A stretch of 64,000 nucleotides of DNA from Mycolicibacterium llatzerense (GCF_000878195.1 NZ_JXST01000006.1:117164-181163), one strand, 5' to 3'. Counted from the first letter of the stretch, positions 7,996 through 16,890 are shown. Notes: generated by a model not told the origin, from the letters alone. Made by a program: numbers and translations.

Positions 7996-9515
7996 GCACG
8001 ATGATCACGCAACCGCCCAATGTGCTGGGCCGGCTCTTCACGCAAGCGCGACAGCAGCCGCGGGCAATCGCGTTGCGGCGCTGCGACGGCACCAGCGCCG
8101 TCGAATACGGGCAACTCGCCGCCTTGGTGACTGGCCTGGCAGCCGAGTTGCACGCGCACGGGGTTTCTCGCGGGTGCCGGGTACTGGTGATGTCGGACAA
8201 CGGTCCCGAGACCTATGTCGCGGTGTTGGCGTGTGCCCGACTCGGCGCGATCGCCGTGCTGGTGGATCGTGGTGTCCCGAGCGTGACGGTCGCTCGTTTC
8301 GGTGAGATCACCAGTCCCAGTGCGGCATTCCTGACCCCGGGAACAGCGCCCGCGGCGCTGCCGAGCACGCTGCGCTCCGTCCCGGTGATCGCCGTCGACT
8401 TCACCGATGGCATTGCCGAGTACACCGGGACCCTGCCCGCCGTCGCCCAACCGGAACTCACCGCCGATGATCCGTTGGCGATGATCTTCACCAGCGGGAC
8501 CACCGGTGAGCCGAAAGCTGTGCTGCTGCCCAACCGGACCTTCTTCGCCGTCGCCGACATCCTGGCGCGCGAAAATCTGACCTGGATCAGCTGGGTGGCG
8601 GGCGAAGCCACCTACTCGCCATTGCCGGCCAGTCACATCGGCGGACTGTGGTGGATCCTCAACTGCCTGATGCACGGCAGCGAATGTGTCACCGGCGGTG
8701 AGAATTCGGCGTCGCTGGCAGAGATTCTCCAGACCAACCGGATCGCCTCGACCTGTTTGGTGCCGACTCTGTTGACGCGCCTGGTGGCTGAGGTGAAGAG
8801 CGGCGCGGCGCTGCCGCCGCTGCGGATGATCGGCTACGGCGGCTCGCGTGCCATCGCGGCCGACGTGCAATTCGTCGAGGCCGCAGGCATTCACACGGCG
8901 CAGGTCTTCGGTCTGAGCGAAACAGGTTGTACGGCCTTGTGTCTGCCGACTTCGCCGGGGTCGATCGCCCGGATCGAGGCGGGCGCGGTCGGGCGGCCGT
9001 ATCCCGGGGTCGAGGTGCGTCTGGCCGGCGGCGGTGAGTCGGGCACCCTGTGGATCAAATCCCCGGCAAACATGTTGGGGTACTGGAACAGTCCCGAACG
9101 CACCGGTGACGTGCTGGTCGACGGCTGGGTCAACACGGGCGACATCTTCGACCGTGGTGCCGACGGTTACTTCTACATCAAGGGCCGGTCATCGGAGATG
9201 ATCATCTCCGGCGGTGTCAACGTCGCACCCGACGAGGTGGACCGGATCGCCGAGAGCGTCCCCGGCGTCGACGCGGCGGCGTGCTTCGAGATACCCGATG
9301 CCGAATTCGGTGCCCTGATCGGGCTGGCCGTGATCCCCGCCGGTGACCTCGATGACGGCGAGGTCCGTAAGCTCAAGCAAGCGATCGCGGCGCGCTATCG
9401 GGCCGAGTCGGAGTCGATGGCCAGACCGTCGACCATCACGCTGGTCACCGATATTCCGAGGACGCAGTCCGGCAAGGTGATTCGGGCCGCGCTGGCAGCG
9501 GCGGTCCATGGCTGA
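7992..9515 (+). CDS. fadD10: Fatty acyl-ACP ligase, FadD10-like (Rv0099/MmaC-like)
   Basis: Adenylate-forming enzyme that in the homologous locus activates a fatty acid and loads it onto the adjacent ACP rather than CoA. Its 507 residues carry MIFTSGTTGEPKAV (P-loop), the FGLSETG motif, VNTGDIFDR (ribose-binding Asp), MIISGGVNV and PRTQSGKVIR (catalytic Lys). The GTG start overlaps the thioesterase stop (GTGA) and the end overlaps the ACP start by 8 nt. Assignment to FadD10 rests mostly on gene order plus family; acyl chain length cannot be predicted here. Confidence 0.87.
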   Translation: MSTMITQPPNVLGRLFTQARQQPRAIALRRCDGTSAVEYGQLAALVTGLAAELHAHGVSRGCRVLVMSDNGPETYVAVLACARLGAIAVLVDRGVPSVTVARFGEITSPSAAFLTPGTAPAALPSTLRSVPVIAVDFTDGIAEYTGTLPAVAQPELTADDPLAMIFTSGTTGEPKAVLLPNRTFFAVADILARENLTWISWVAGEATYSPLPASHIGGLWWILNCLMHGSECVTGGENSASLAEILQTNRIASTCLVPTLLTRLVAEVKSGAALPPLRMIGYGGSRAIAADVQFVEAAGIHTAQVFGLSETGCTALCLPTSPGSIARIEAGAVGRPYPGVEVRLAGGGESGTLWIKSPANMLGYWNSPERTGDVLVDGWVNTGDIFDRGADGYFYIKGRSSEMIISGGVNVAPDEVDRIAESVPGVDAAACFEIPDAEFGALIGLAVIPAGDLDDGEVRKLKQAIAARYRAESESMARPSTITLVTDIPRTQSGKVIRAALAAAVHG

Positions 9516-9753
9516 CGACGTCCGCGAACGTGTGCTGGCCGCCGTATCCGACGTGCTGTACATCGACGAATCCGATCTGTTCGACGGCGACTCCACCGAT
9601 CTGCGAGAACTCGGGCTGGACTCGGTCCGATTCGTCCTCCTGATGAAACGCCTTGGGGTGGATCGGGAATCGGACCTGTTGAAGCGCCTCGCGCAGGAGC
9701 TGACGATCGAAGACTGGGCCCGGGAGTTGGAGGGTGTCCGTGACGGCGCCTGA
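9508..9753 (+). CDS. Acyl carrier protein of the isonitrile lipopeptide cluster (Rv0100/MmaB-like)
   Basis: An 81-residue carrier protein; the phosphopantetheine site is Ser39 in LRELGLDSVRF. It carries the acyl chain through beta-amination and isonitrile formation before transfer to the NRPS condensation domain. The gene overlaps the ligase by 8 nt and the NRPS by 20 nt, so ligase, ACP and NRPS are presumably made together. Confidence 0.9.
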   Translation: MADDVRERVLAAVSDVLYIDESDLFDGDSTDLRELGLDSVRFVLLMKRLGVDRESDLLKRLAQELTIEDWARELEGVRDGA

Positions 9754-12700
9754 TGGTCGGATCGGACGGATTCCGCTGAGCATCTCCCAGCAGAACATCT
9801 ACCACGGGGTGCTGCAGGACCCGGATCCGACGCTGTACCTGATCGGCAAGAGTTACCGGTTCCGGCCGATACCGTCGGCGGCATTCCTGTCCGCGCTGGA
9901 AGCAACCGTGCTGGACAACCCCATTCAGCTGTGTGTCCTGATGCCACCAGTGGTCGGCGACGGGTACCCCGAATTTGCTGCCCGGCTGCGTTTCCCGGAT
10001 ATCGTTCACGTGCGAGGACGGGCCGACTCGGTCGGCGACGCGACCGCGGAGCTGTGGGCAGACGGCGTACTCGAGACGCCGCTCGTGCGCTACGTCGTGC
10101 ACACCGATGTCAGCGGTGAGGTGGTGGGCATGGACGTGCACACCCACCACATCCTGCTCGACGGTGCGGCGACGGCAATCATCGAAGCCGACCTGGCCCG
10201 ACATCTGGGTACTCCCGGGCAACAGCCCAGTCCTGCAATGGCTTTGGACGCAGTCGACGCGGCGCACCGCAGCGAGAGCGCGCAGGTGGCGCAGGCAACC
10301 GAACGCCACGGCGCCGCGGTACATCGTGAGCTGACCGAACAGGCGTTGTGCGGCAATCCCACACCGGGCGCGGCTGGCGCGGCACTCGGCACCGCCGGCC
10401 GGGGCGTCTTGCGCGAATCGCGCCGGGTCACCGGGCGGGCCTACGACGAGATCGTCGCGCTCGCCGAAGCAAAGCAGGTACCGCTGAACATCCTGGTGTC
10501 CGCAGCCGCGGTGGCGGTGCATGCGGGCCTGCGTCAGAGCACCGAGGGCCTGCTGGTGCATCCGGTGGACAACCGCTTCGGTGCTCCGGAGTTGAACGTC
10601 GCCACCTGCCTGGTGAACTCGGTCGCCCAGCCGGTGCGGTTCCCGCCTTTCGCCTCGGTCCGGGACGTGGTGACCGCGATCGATCGTGGCTACGTCAAGG
10701 CTGTGCGGCGCCGCTGGTTTCGTGAAGAGCGTTATCGCCGAATGCAACTGGCGATCACCCGCAGCGCGCACGTCGAAGCGCTGACGGTCAATTTCCTGCG
10801 CGGCCGGTGCGCGGCGGAACTGCAGCCGTACCTGTCCGAACCTCCGGTGGTCACCGATATCGGCCCGGTCGAGGGGATGACCGTGGCCTGCGTCCACGAT
10901 GAGGCCCAGCGCTCCATCGACGTCGCCATCTGGGCGCGACTCGATCAACCTGAACGCGCCGACGAGTCGAACATCGCTGACCGCATCGTCGCGGCACTGC
11001 GATCGATGGACGTGCACTGGGACGAGCCGCTCGCGTTGACCGTCGGGCAGTGGTTCGGCCTCAGGGCCGACGGTCGGCTCGATGCCGGTACCGGGGTGCG
11101 CTTCCTCCCGTCGGTTGCGACCCGCGCCTGGTTCCTGGACGTGGATCTGGGGCAGTGCCGGGGTCCCGGCGTCGACCGGTGGATCGCCGAGATCATCGGC
11201 GCCGGTGCCGATCCCGGCGATGTGCTGGTCTTCCTCGACGACGAGTCCCAGCGCACGGTGGAGTTCCTGATCGCGTGCCATTTGGCGGGTTGTGGTTACA
11301 GCGCCTGTGCGACGCCCGACGACGTGACCTTGCGGGTCGACGCCATCGCTGAGCACTGCGGTGCCCGCGCACACGCCGTCGACGTCTGTGTGCAACGTGC
11401 CGAGTTGGACAGCACGACAAGAGAACTCGTCGAAGACCGCATCGGCCATGTCGCGCAAGACCACCGGCTGGCTTCCCGGCTCGCCTATGTGATGCCGACG
11501 TCCGGCTCGACGGGGCAGCCCAAACTCGTTCCGGTGACGCATGGTGCGCTGGCCGCCTTCTGCGGCGCGGTGCGGGAGGCCTACGGCTGGGGGCCGGCGG
11601 ACACCGTCCTGCAGTGCGCGCCGCTCACATCGGACATCAGCGTGGAAGAAGTCTTCGGTGCCCTGGCTTGTGGGGCGCGCGTGGTGCGGTCCGCCGCGAT
11701 GCGTGCCGGTGACCTGCCGGCGCTGGCCCGCGACCTCGCGGTGCACATCGCGACCATTCTCGATCTGCCCACCGCGGTCTGGCACCTGCTGTGTGAGGAC
11801 GACGAGACGCTGGTGGCGCTGAGTGGATCAGCACTGCGTCAGGTGATCATCGGCGGCGAGGCCGTCCGGTCCACCGCGGTAGACAAGTGGCTGGATGCCG
11901 TTGGGAGCCAGGGCATCTCCCTGATCTCGACGTATGGTCCGACCGAGACCACTGTGGTCGTCACCCAGTTGCCGATCGCTGCCGATGAACCCGACCACAC
12001 CCGGGCCAGGCTCGGCCACCCGCTGGTGCCTGGCTCGGTGTTCGTCGGTTTCGGTGAGGTCGTCGTGGTGGGGGAGTTGGTATCGGCCGGCTATCTCGGC
12101 CAGGACGGCACGAGTTTCGGCGCGGTGCAGGCTCCCGACGGCTCCCGGTACCGGGCATTCGCCACCGGCGACCGGGTGACCACAGACAGCGCCGGCTACC
12201 CAGTGCTGGCCGGGCGTCGCGACGCAGTGGTCAAGATCGCCGGCAAGCGCTTCGACATCGCCGAGCTGCTGCGCCGGTTGTCTGCCGACCCCGGGGTTTC
12301 CGACGTTGCGGTGGAACTCGCCGGAAACGGTTTGGGCATCTGGTTCCAGACGCCAAAGACCCGTGCCGGACACGACGATCGGGTAGCCGCCGATCGAATC
12401 CGCAGCATCGCCAGAGCGCTCGGGGTACCGGCGTTCCTGGTGGTCGGCGTCCCGGCCATCCCGAGGCAGCCCAACGGGAAAGTGGACCGCGCGAAACTGA
12501 CTGCGGCAATTGAGATTGCGCCTGACGACGCCGATCGGGATCCCCGGGCCACCGCCTTGGCCGAGCTGTGGAGCCGGAAGCTGGGGCGCGCTATTCGGCC
12601 GGACGGGTCGCTGTTGGACGCGGGTATCGGTTCGCTCGACCTGATCCGCATCCTGCCCGACACCCGGCGATTCCTGGATTGGCAGCTGTCCATTCTCGAT

Positions 12701-13891
12701 CTGATCAGCGCTGACACCGCTGCCAATGTGGTTGGCTCCCGGCCTGATATCGATGCCTGGATGGACGCCGAGACGGCGGCCGAGATCGCCCACGATCTGT
12801 CCGCGACGCAGCAGCCGGGCCACGGTTCGGCCCCCGCCCGTCGGCTCCCGCTCAGTGGCGGCGTACCGACTCTCGTGGTCCTCGGGGCGTCGGGCATTCT
12901 GGGCACCGGATTCGCCCGGGCGGTTCTCGACCGCAAACAGTCCGGGCAACATTGCCCTGACGTGGTATTCGTCGCGAGATCGCCACTGCCGGAACATGAC
13001 CCGTGGTCCACCCTGCGATCAGTGGACGGCGTCGACGTCGTGCATAGCCCAGACGGCTTCGGCGTCGCTGAACTCGGTGCCCTACTGGACGACGTCGGTG
13101 CCGGCACCGTGGTGAACTGCATCGGCAACACCAACGTGTTGGTGCCCTATCACCGGCTGCGAGCGGCCAACGTGTCTGCGGTGGCGTCGATCGCCGAAGC
13201 GTGTGCGCGGCGCGGCACCAGGTTGGTCCAGCTGTCGACCTTCGTCGTCAACGCCGACGTGACGGCGGCCCGCGTGACCGACCCCCGCTGCGCGCCGTAC
13301 CCCTACGCCGCCTCGAAGTCGTTGGCGGAGTTGATCGTTGCACGCACCCCGGGTGAACTTGACTTCGCGGTCGTGCGACTGCCCAGGGTACTCGGCGACG
13401 CCCACCAACTCGAGCGATCCGCCGACATCCTGGTCGCGATTCTCGATGCCTGCACCGCGTTGGGTGCGTGCCCGGTGGTGCCCTTGACCGAAGAGGTCAC
13501 CACCGGCGTGGCTGCCGCGCACGGCATTCTCGGGCTCGTGCCCGAGTTCTCGCCGGCCGCCGAGTTGGGACGCGGCCTGACGGTCCTGCGCGGCGAAAAG
13601 GTGCCTTACACAGAGTTTCTCAGCGGCTTCGGGTTCGACGCCATCGATATCGCGCAGTGGAAAGACCGGCTGGACCGTAGCGTGTGGGCGGCCCAAAATC
13701 CGTCGCGGTGGGCGGTGATCGATGCGTGGATCGGGTTGGGGAGCAGGTTGCGCGGCCGGACGTATGCCGACTATCTGGCCGAATATCCCACTGTCGACGT
13801 CGATTTCGCATCCGTTGCGGAGTGCATCAGCACGCCGCCGTCGCTGCGCGGTGCCCTGGCATCCGACCGCACCGAGATTGCCAGGAACTGA
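9734..13891 (+). CDS. Single-module NRPS (C-A-T-R) of the isonitrile lipopeptide cluster
   Basis: A 1385-residue nonribosomal peptide synthetase. Condensation domain, about 10-430, with an intact HHILLDG motif (138-144). Adenylation domain, about 450-930, with SGSTGQPK near 589, STYGPTETT near 733 and a KIAGKRFDIAE segment. Thiolation domain with DAGIGSLDLI (Ser near 967). Terminal thioester reductase: NAD(P)-binding GASGILGTGF near 1050 and YAASK (Tyr near 1190). M. tuberculosis Nrp (Rv0101) is about 2500 residues with two modules; this protein has one, like Streptomyces ScoA. It should condense acyl-isonitrile chains with one diamino acid (Lys/Orn in known systems) and release it reductively. 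The GTG start is within the ACP gene. Confidence 0.9.
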   Translation: MSVTAPDGRIGRIPLSISQQNIYHGVLQDPDPTLYLIGKSYRFRPIPSAAFLSALEATVLDNPIQLCVLMPPVVGDGYPEFAARLRFPDIVHVRGRADSVGDATAELWADGVLETPLVRYVVHTDVSGEVVGMDVHTHHILLDGAATAIIEADLARHLGTPGQQPSPAMALDAVDAAHRSESAQVAQATERHGAAVHRELTEQALCGNPTPGAAGAALGTAGRGVLRESRRVTGRAYDEIVALAEAKQVPLNILVSAAAVAVHAGLRQSTEGLLVHPVDNRFGAPELNVATCLVNSVAQPVRFPPFASVRDVVTAIDRGYVKAVRRRWFREERYRRMQLAITRSAHVEALTVNFLRGRCAAELQPYLSEPPVVTDIGPVEGMTVACVHDEAQRSIDVAIWARLDQPERADESNIADRIVAALRSMDVHWDEPLALTVGQWFGLRADGRLDAGTGVRFLPSVATRAWFLDVDLGQCRGPGVDRWIAEIIGAGADPGDVLVFLDDESQRTVEFLIACHLAGCGYSACATPDDVTLRVDAIAEHCGARAHAVDVCVQRAELDSTTRELVEDRIGHVAQDHRLASRLAYVMPTSGSTGQPKLVPVTHGALAAFCGAVREAYGWGPADTVLQCAPLTSDISVEEVFGALACGARVVRSAAMRAGDLPALARDLAVHIATILDLPTAVWHLLCEDDETLVALSGSALRQVIIGGEAVRSTAVDKWLDAVGSQGISLISTYGPTETTVVVTQLPIAADEPDHTRARLGHPLVPGSVFVGFGEVVVVGELVSAGYLGQDGTSFGAVQAPDGSRYRAFATGDRVTTDSAGYPVLAGRRDAVVKIAGKRFDIAELLRRLSADPGVSDVAVELAGNGLGIWFQTPKTRAGHDDRVAADRIRSIARALGVPAFLVVGVPAIPRQPNGKVDRAKLTAAIEIAPDDADRDPRATALAELWSRKLGRAIRPDGSLLDAGIGSLDLIRILPDTRRFLDWQLSILDLISADTAANVVGSRPDIDAWMDAETAAEIAHDLSATQQPGHGSAPARRLPLSGGVPTLVVLGASGILGTGFARAVLDRKQSGQHCPDVVFVARSPLPEHDPWSTLRSVDGVDVVHSPDGFGVAELGALLDDVGAGTVVNCIGNTNVLVPYHRLRAANVSAVASIAEACARRGTRLVQLSTFVVNADVTAARVTDPRCAPYPYAASKSLAELIVARTPGELDFAVVRLPRVLGDAHQLERSADILVAILDACTALGACPVVPLTEEVTTGVAAAHGILGLVPEFSPAAELGRGLTVLRGEKVPYTEFLSGFGFDAIDIAQWKDRLDRSVWAAQNPSRWAVIDAWIGLGSRLRGRTYADYLAEYPTVDVDFASVAECISTPPSLRGALASDRTEIARN

Positions 13892-13959
13892 TGGGCGCCG
13901 CCCGGCGACTGATCAGGAAAGGGCGCCACGCGCGCCAGATTGTGAGGAATCGACGTTGA
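13891..13959 (+). CDS. 22-residue basic mini-ORF between NRPS and HMA protein
   Basis: The ATG overlaps the NRPS stop (TGATG) and its own stop overlaps the TTG start of the HMA gene (TTGA). The product would be 22 residues with about ten Arg/Lys, beginning MGAARRLIRKGRHARQ. It may be a real peptide or only a coupling cistron carrying ribosomes into the HMA gene. Nothing beyond the junctions supports translation. Confidence 0.35.
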   Translation: MGAARRLIRKGRHARQIVRNRR

Positions 13960-14279
13960 CCGATGTGACCGAACCGCGGCACGAGGCGCCGGCCACCGGC
14001 ACCATCTATCTCGACATCACCGGAATGTCGTGTGGCATGTGCTCCCGGCGGGTGCAGAAATCACTCAACAAGATCGACGGCGTGCGCGCGTCGGTCAGCT
14101 TCGCCACCAAGACCGCGACCATCGAGACCGACGGTGACATCAGCGCGGCCGAGCTGTGTGACGTTGTAGTGGGAGCGGGCTACGGCGCCGCAGCGCGCGC
14201 CGCCGCCCCCGACAGCTCGACTCCAGGACCGCTGCAGCGGCTCGTCGGCGGGATCCTCGGCCGGAACTCATCCCACTGA
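13956..14279 (+). CDS. Heavy-metal-associated (HMA) domain protein, copper-chaperone-like
   Basis: A 107-residue protein with one HMA/ferredoxin-like fold domain: TIYLDITGMSCGMCSRRVQK holds the CxxC metal site, and the beta strands read VRASVSFATKTATIETDG. Such domains bind Cu(I) or other soft metals and pass them to partners such as P-type ATPases. RBS GAGGA lies 7 nt before the TTG start, which is better supported than longer in-frame extensions. A C-terminal Ala/Gly tail follows the domain. Position directly behind the INLP genes suggests handling of metal delivered by, or withheld from, the isonitrile product; this is inference. No metal ATPase or CsoR gene is next to it. Confidence 0.82.
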   Translation: MTDVTEPRHEAPATGTIYLDITGMSCGMCSRRVQKSLNKIDGVRASVSFATKTATIETDGDISAAELCDVVVGAGYGAAARAAAPDSSTPGPLQRLVGGILGRNSSH

Positions 14280-14302
14280 CCGGTTTGTCCTAATTTGTGG
14301 GC

Positions 14303-14324
14303 CCCGTGGCGTAGACGCCACGGG
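14303..14324. terminator. Hairpin terminator at the end of the INLP-type operon
   Basis: A perfect 9-bp stem, CCCGTGGCG/CGCCACGGG, with a 4-nt loop, 23 bp after the HMA stop codon and just before the GlxA-type gene. No U-tract is present. Confidence 0.6.
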
Positions 14325-14338
14325 AGTGGCGGCGCACG

Positions 14339-15316
14339 ATGGGATGCGTGACGCGATCTGTGGTGCTCCTCGGCTTTCGCGGAGTGCAGGCCCTCGACGT
14401 CGTCGGCCCGTTCGACGTGTTCACCTTGGCCACGGTGCAACTGGCCGTGATGGGACGCGGGGACGAGGGCTACGCCCCGGTCCTGACCTCGGCCGACGGC
14501 GGCCCCGTCTCCACCCTGACTGGGCTCGAGTTCGTCGCGAAGCCGCCGCCGGACCCGAGCCAACCGATCGACACCGTGGTGCTGCCCGGCGGCATGGGGG
14601 TCGACCAGGCCCGGGGCAACCCTGCCGTCATGGACTGGATTCGTACCGCCGCACCGCACGCACGCCGGATCGTCAGCGTCTGCAACGGCGCGTTCCTGGC
14701 CGCGGAGGCCGGCCTGCTCGACGGCTGCTCGGCGACCACACACTGGGCCTCGGCGGACCAGCTGGCCCGCGAATTTCCGCGCATCGCAGTCGATGCCGAT
14801 CCGATCTTCGTCCGCAGCTCCGAGCAGGTGTGGACCGCGGCCGGCGTCACTGCCGGCATTGATCTGGCGCTGGCCCTCGTCGAAGACGACTACGGCACCG
14901 ACGTCGCCCAGAACGTGGCCCGCTGGCTGGTGCTGTACCTGCGCCGGCCCGGCGGGCAGACGCAGTTCGCGCCGCCGGTCTGGATGCCCCGTGCCAAGCG
15001 CGAGCCGATTCGCGACGTGCAGGAGCTCATCGAATCCGAACCCGCCGGCGCGCACAGTGTTCCGGAGCTGGCGCGCGCCGCGGCGATGAGCCCGCGGCAC
15101 TTCACCCGCACCTTCACCGCCGAGGTGGGGGAGCCGCCCGCGGCCTACGTCGAGCGGGTCCGCACCGATGCGGCCCGTCGGCAACTCACCGAGACCGACG
15201 ACACCGTCACCGCCATCGCGGCCCGCTGCGGATTCGGCAGCGCCGAGACGCTGCGCCGCAGTTTCGTTCGCCGCGTTGGCGTTTCGCCGGACCAGTACCG
15301 CAAAACCTTCGCCTAG
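14339..15316 (+). CDS. GlxA-family transcriptional regulator (DJ-1/PfpI domain plus AraC HTH)
   Basis: 325 residues. The N-terminal DJ-1/PfpI-like domain (about 5-190) carries the elbow sequence VCNGAFLAAEAGLL, and a C-terminal AraC-type double HTH (about 225-320) includes VPELARAAAMSPRHFTRTF and AIAARCGFGSAETLRRSF. These regulators usually sense small molecules through the DJ-1-like domain. The next gene encodes a stand-alone DJ-1/PfpI protein 10 bp downstream, so the two are probably co-transcribed and may act on the same signal. The target is unknown. Confidence 0.9.
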   Translation: MGCVTRSVVLLGFRGVQALDVVGPFDVFTLATVQLAVMGRGDEGYAPVLTSADGGPVSTLTGLEFVAKPPPDPSQPIDTVVLPGGMGVDQARGNPAVMDWIRTAAPHARRIVSVCNGAFLAAEAGLLDGCSATTHWASADQLAREFPRIAVDADPIFVRSSEQVWTAAGVTAGIDLALALVEDDYGTDVAQNVARWLVLYLRRPGGQTQFAPPVWMPRAKREPIRDVQELIESEPAGAHSVPELARAAAMSPRHFTRTFTAEVGEPPAAYVERVRTDAARRQLTETDDTVTAIAARCGFGSAETLRRSFVRRVGVSPDQYRKTFA

Positions 15317-15326
15317 AGGAGAGATC

Positions 15327-16040
15327 ATGCAGGTTGCCATCGTGCTGTACCCGGGGTTCACGGCCCTCGACTTCATCGGACCCTACGAGTCGTTGCGCTG
15401 GCTGCCCGACACCGAGGTCCGCTTCGTCTGGCACGAGCCCGGTCCCATCGCCGCGGACTCCGGCGTGCTCTTGGTGGGTGCCACCCATTCCTTCGACGAG
15501 ACCCCGTCGCCCGACATCATCCTGATTCCGGGCGGGTTCAGCACCATGGAGCACGCCCGCGACGAGAAGGTGCTCGACTGGGTCCGGCGGGCCCACCAGA
15601 GCTCCACCTGGACGGCGTCGGTCTGCTCGGGGTCGGTGATCCTGGCCTCCGCGGGTCTGCTCACCGGCAAACGCGCGACGTCGCACTGGGCGGCCGTGCA
15701 GCTGCTACGTACGTTCGGCGTCGAACCCGTCACCGACGAGCGGATCGTGCCGGCCGGAGAGCACATCGTCACGTGTGCGGGGGTGTCCGCCGGCATCGAC
15801 CTGGGCCTGTGGCTGGCCGGCCAGATCGCCGGCGAAGACAAGGCCAAGGCCATCCAGCTGTCCATGGAATATGACCCGCAGCCGCCGTTCGACTCCGGGC
15901 ACATGTCGAAGGCATCGGCCGCCACCAAGGCCAGCGCGACGGCCCTGATGTCGCGTGAGCTGCTCAAACCCGTACAGCTCAAGGCCACCACGGCGCTGTT
16001 GTGGGACCAGGCCCTCAAGCGCGTCCGTTCCCGCCGCTGA
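15327..16040 (+). CDS. DJ-1/PfpI family protein
   Basis: A 237-residue DJ-1/PfpI superfamily protein. It begins MQVAIVLYPGFTALDFIGP and has the nucleophile-elbow Cys in SVCSGSVILASAGLL. RBS AGAGGAGAG is 3 nt before the chosen ATG; longer in-frame extensions overlap the AraC domain of the previous gene. The group includes isonitrile hydratases and amidases as well as proteins without a known reaction. An isonitrile-related function is worth noting next to the INLP locus but is not shown by sequence. Confidence 0.85.
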   Translation: MQVAIVLYPGFTALDFIGPYESLRWLPDTEVRFVWHEPGPIAADSGVLLVGATHSFDETPSPDIILIPGGFSTMEHARDEKVLDWVRRAHQSSTWTASVCSGSVILASAGLLTGKRATSHWAAVQLLRTFGVEPVTDERIVPAGEHIVTCAGVSAGIDLGLWLAGQIAGEDKAKAIQLSMEYDPQPPFDSGHMSKASAATKASATALMSRELLKPVQLKATTALLWDQALKRVRSRR

Positions 16041-16062
16041 CGGGTCCAGTAACCTCGGCCGG

Positions 16063-16869
16063 GTGAATCTGGCATTCGACGACCGCGGCGGTACCGGCGA
16101 GCCGGTGCTGTTCATCGCAGGCCGAGGCGGCGCGGGCCGCACCTGGCACCTGCACCAGGTGCCGGCGTTCCAGCGGGCCGGCTTCCGCTGCATCACCTTC
16201 GACAACCGCGGCATCGGCGCCACCGAGAATGCCATCGGCTTCTCCACCGACCAGGCCGTCGCCGACACGGCCTCGCTGATCAACAAGGTCGTCGGCGGAC
16301 CGGTGCGCGTCGTCGGGGTCTCGATGGGGTCGTTCATCGCCCAGGAGCTCATGGTCGCGCGGCCCGAGCTGGTGTCCTCGGCGGTGCTGATGGCCACGCG
16401 TGGCCGCGAGGACCGGGCCCGCACCTTCTTCCGCGAAGCCGAGCGGGCGTTGCTGGCCGCGGGCATCGAGCTGCCGCCCGAGGTGGACGCGAAAAACCGC
16501 CTGCTGGAGAACTTTTCACCCAAGACGCTGAACGACGATCGCGCCGTGCAGGACTGGATCGAGATGTTCACCATGTGGCCGACCAAGGCCACCCCGGGCC
16601 TGCGCGCCCAACTCGCCGTCGCACCGGAAACCAACCGGCTGCCGGCCTACCGGCAGATCGCGGTGCCCGTTCAGGTGATCGGGTTCGCCGACGACGTCGT
16701 GCTGCCGCCGCACCTGTCCAAGGAGGTGGCCGACGCCATCCCGCTGGGCCGCTACCTGGAGATCCCCGACGCCGGCCACCTCGGCTTCATCGAACGTCCC
16801 GATGTGGTGAACGCCGCCGCGCTGGAGTTCTTCGCTGCCAACCCGACGTCGGCGGGGCCGACCGGTTAG
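16063..16869 (+). CDS. bpoC: Alpha/beta hydrolase, BpoC-like (Rv0554 ortholog)
   Basis: 268 residues, closely matching recalled M. tuberculosis BpoC: LFIAGRGGAGRTWH, TFDNRGIGATENA and the nucleophile elbow GVSMGSF (Ser87). The acid-loop motif is IGFADDVV and the histidine is in AGHLGF. BpoC is annotated as a putative non-heme bromoperoxidase, and in position just before menD it may serve as the MenH-type SHCHC synthase; neither activity is proven by sequence. The GTG start is 22 nt after the previous stop. Confidence 0.88.
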   Translation: MNLAFDDRGGTGEPVLFIAGRGGAGRTWHLHQVPAFQRAGFRCITFDNRGIGATENAIGFSTDQAVADTASLINKVVGGPVRVVGVSMGSFIAQELMVARPELVSSAVLMATRGREDRARTFFREAERALLAAGIELPPEVDAKNRLLENFSPKTLNDDRAVQDWIEMFTMWPTKATPGLRAQLAVAPETNRLPAYRQIAVPVQVIGFADDVVLPPHLSKEVADAIPLGRYLEIPDAGHLGFIERPDVVNAAALEFFAANPTSAGPTG

Positions 16870-16890
16870 CCCCTGTGACACGCTGTAGCA

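Noticed and set aside
9395..11785. A long minus-strand frame opposite the NRPS
   Set aside because: Shadow of a high-GC gene; no domain pattern, and the plus-strand C and A domain motifs are intact.
16063..16869. Calling the BpoC-like protein a haloperoxidase or MenH outright
   Set aside because: Sequence shows only an alpha/beta hydrolase with a Ser nucleophile; the precise reaction cannot be decided from it.
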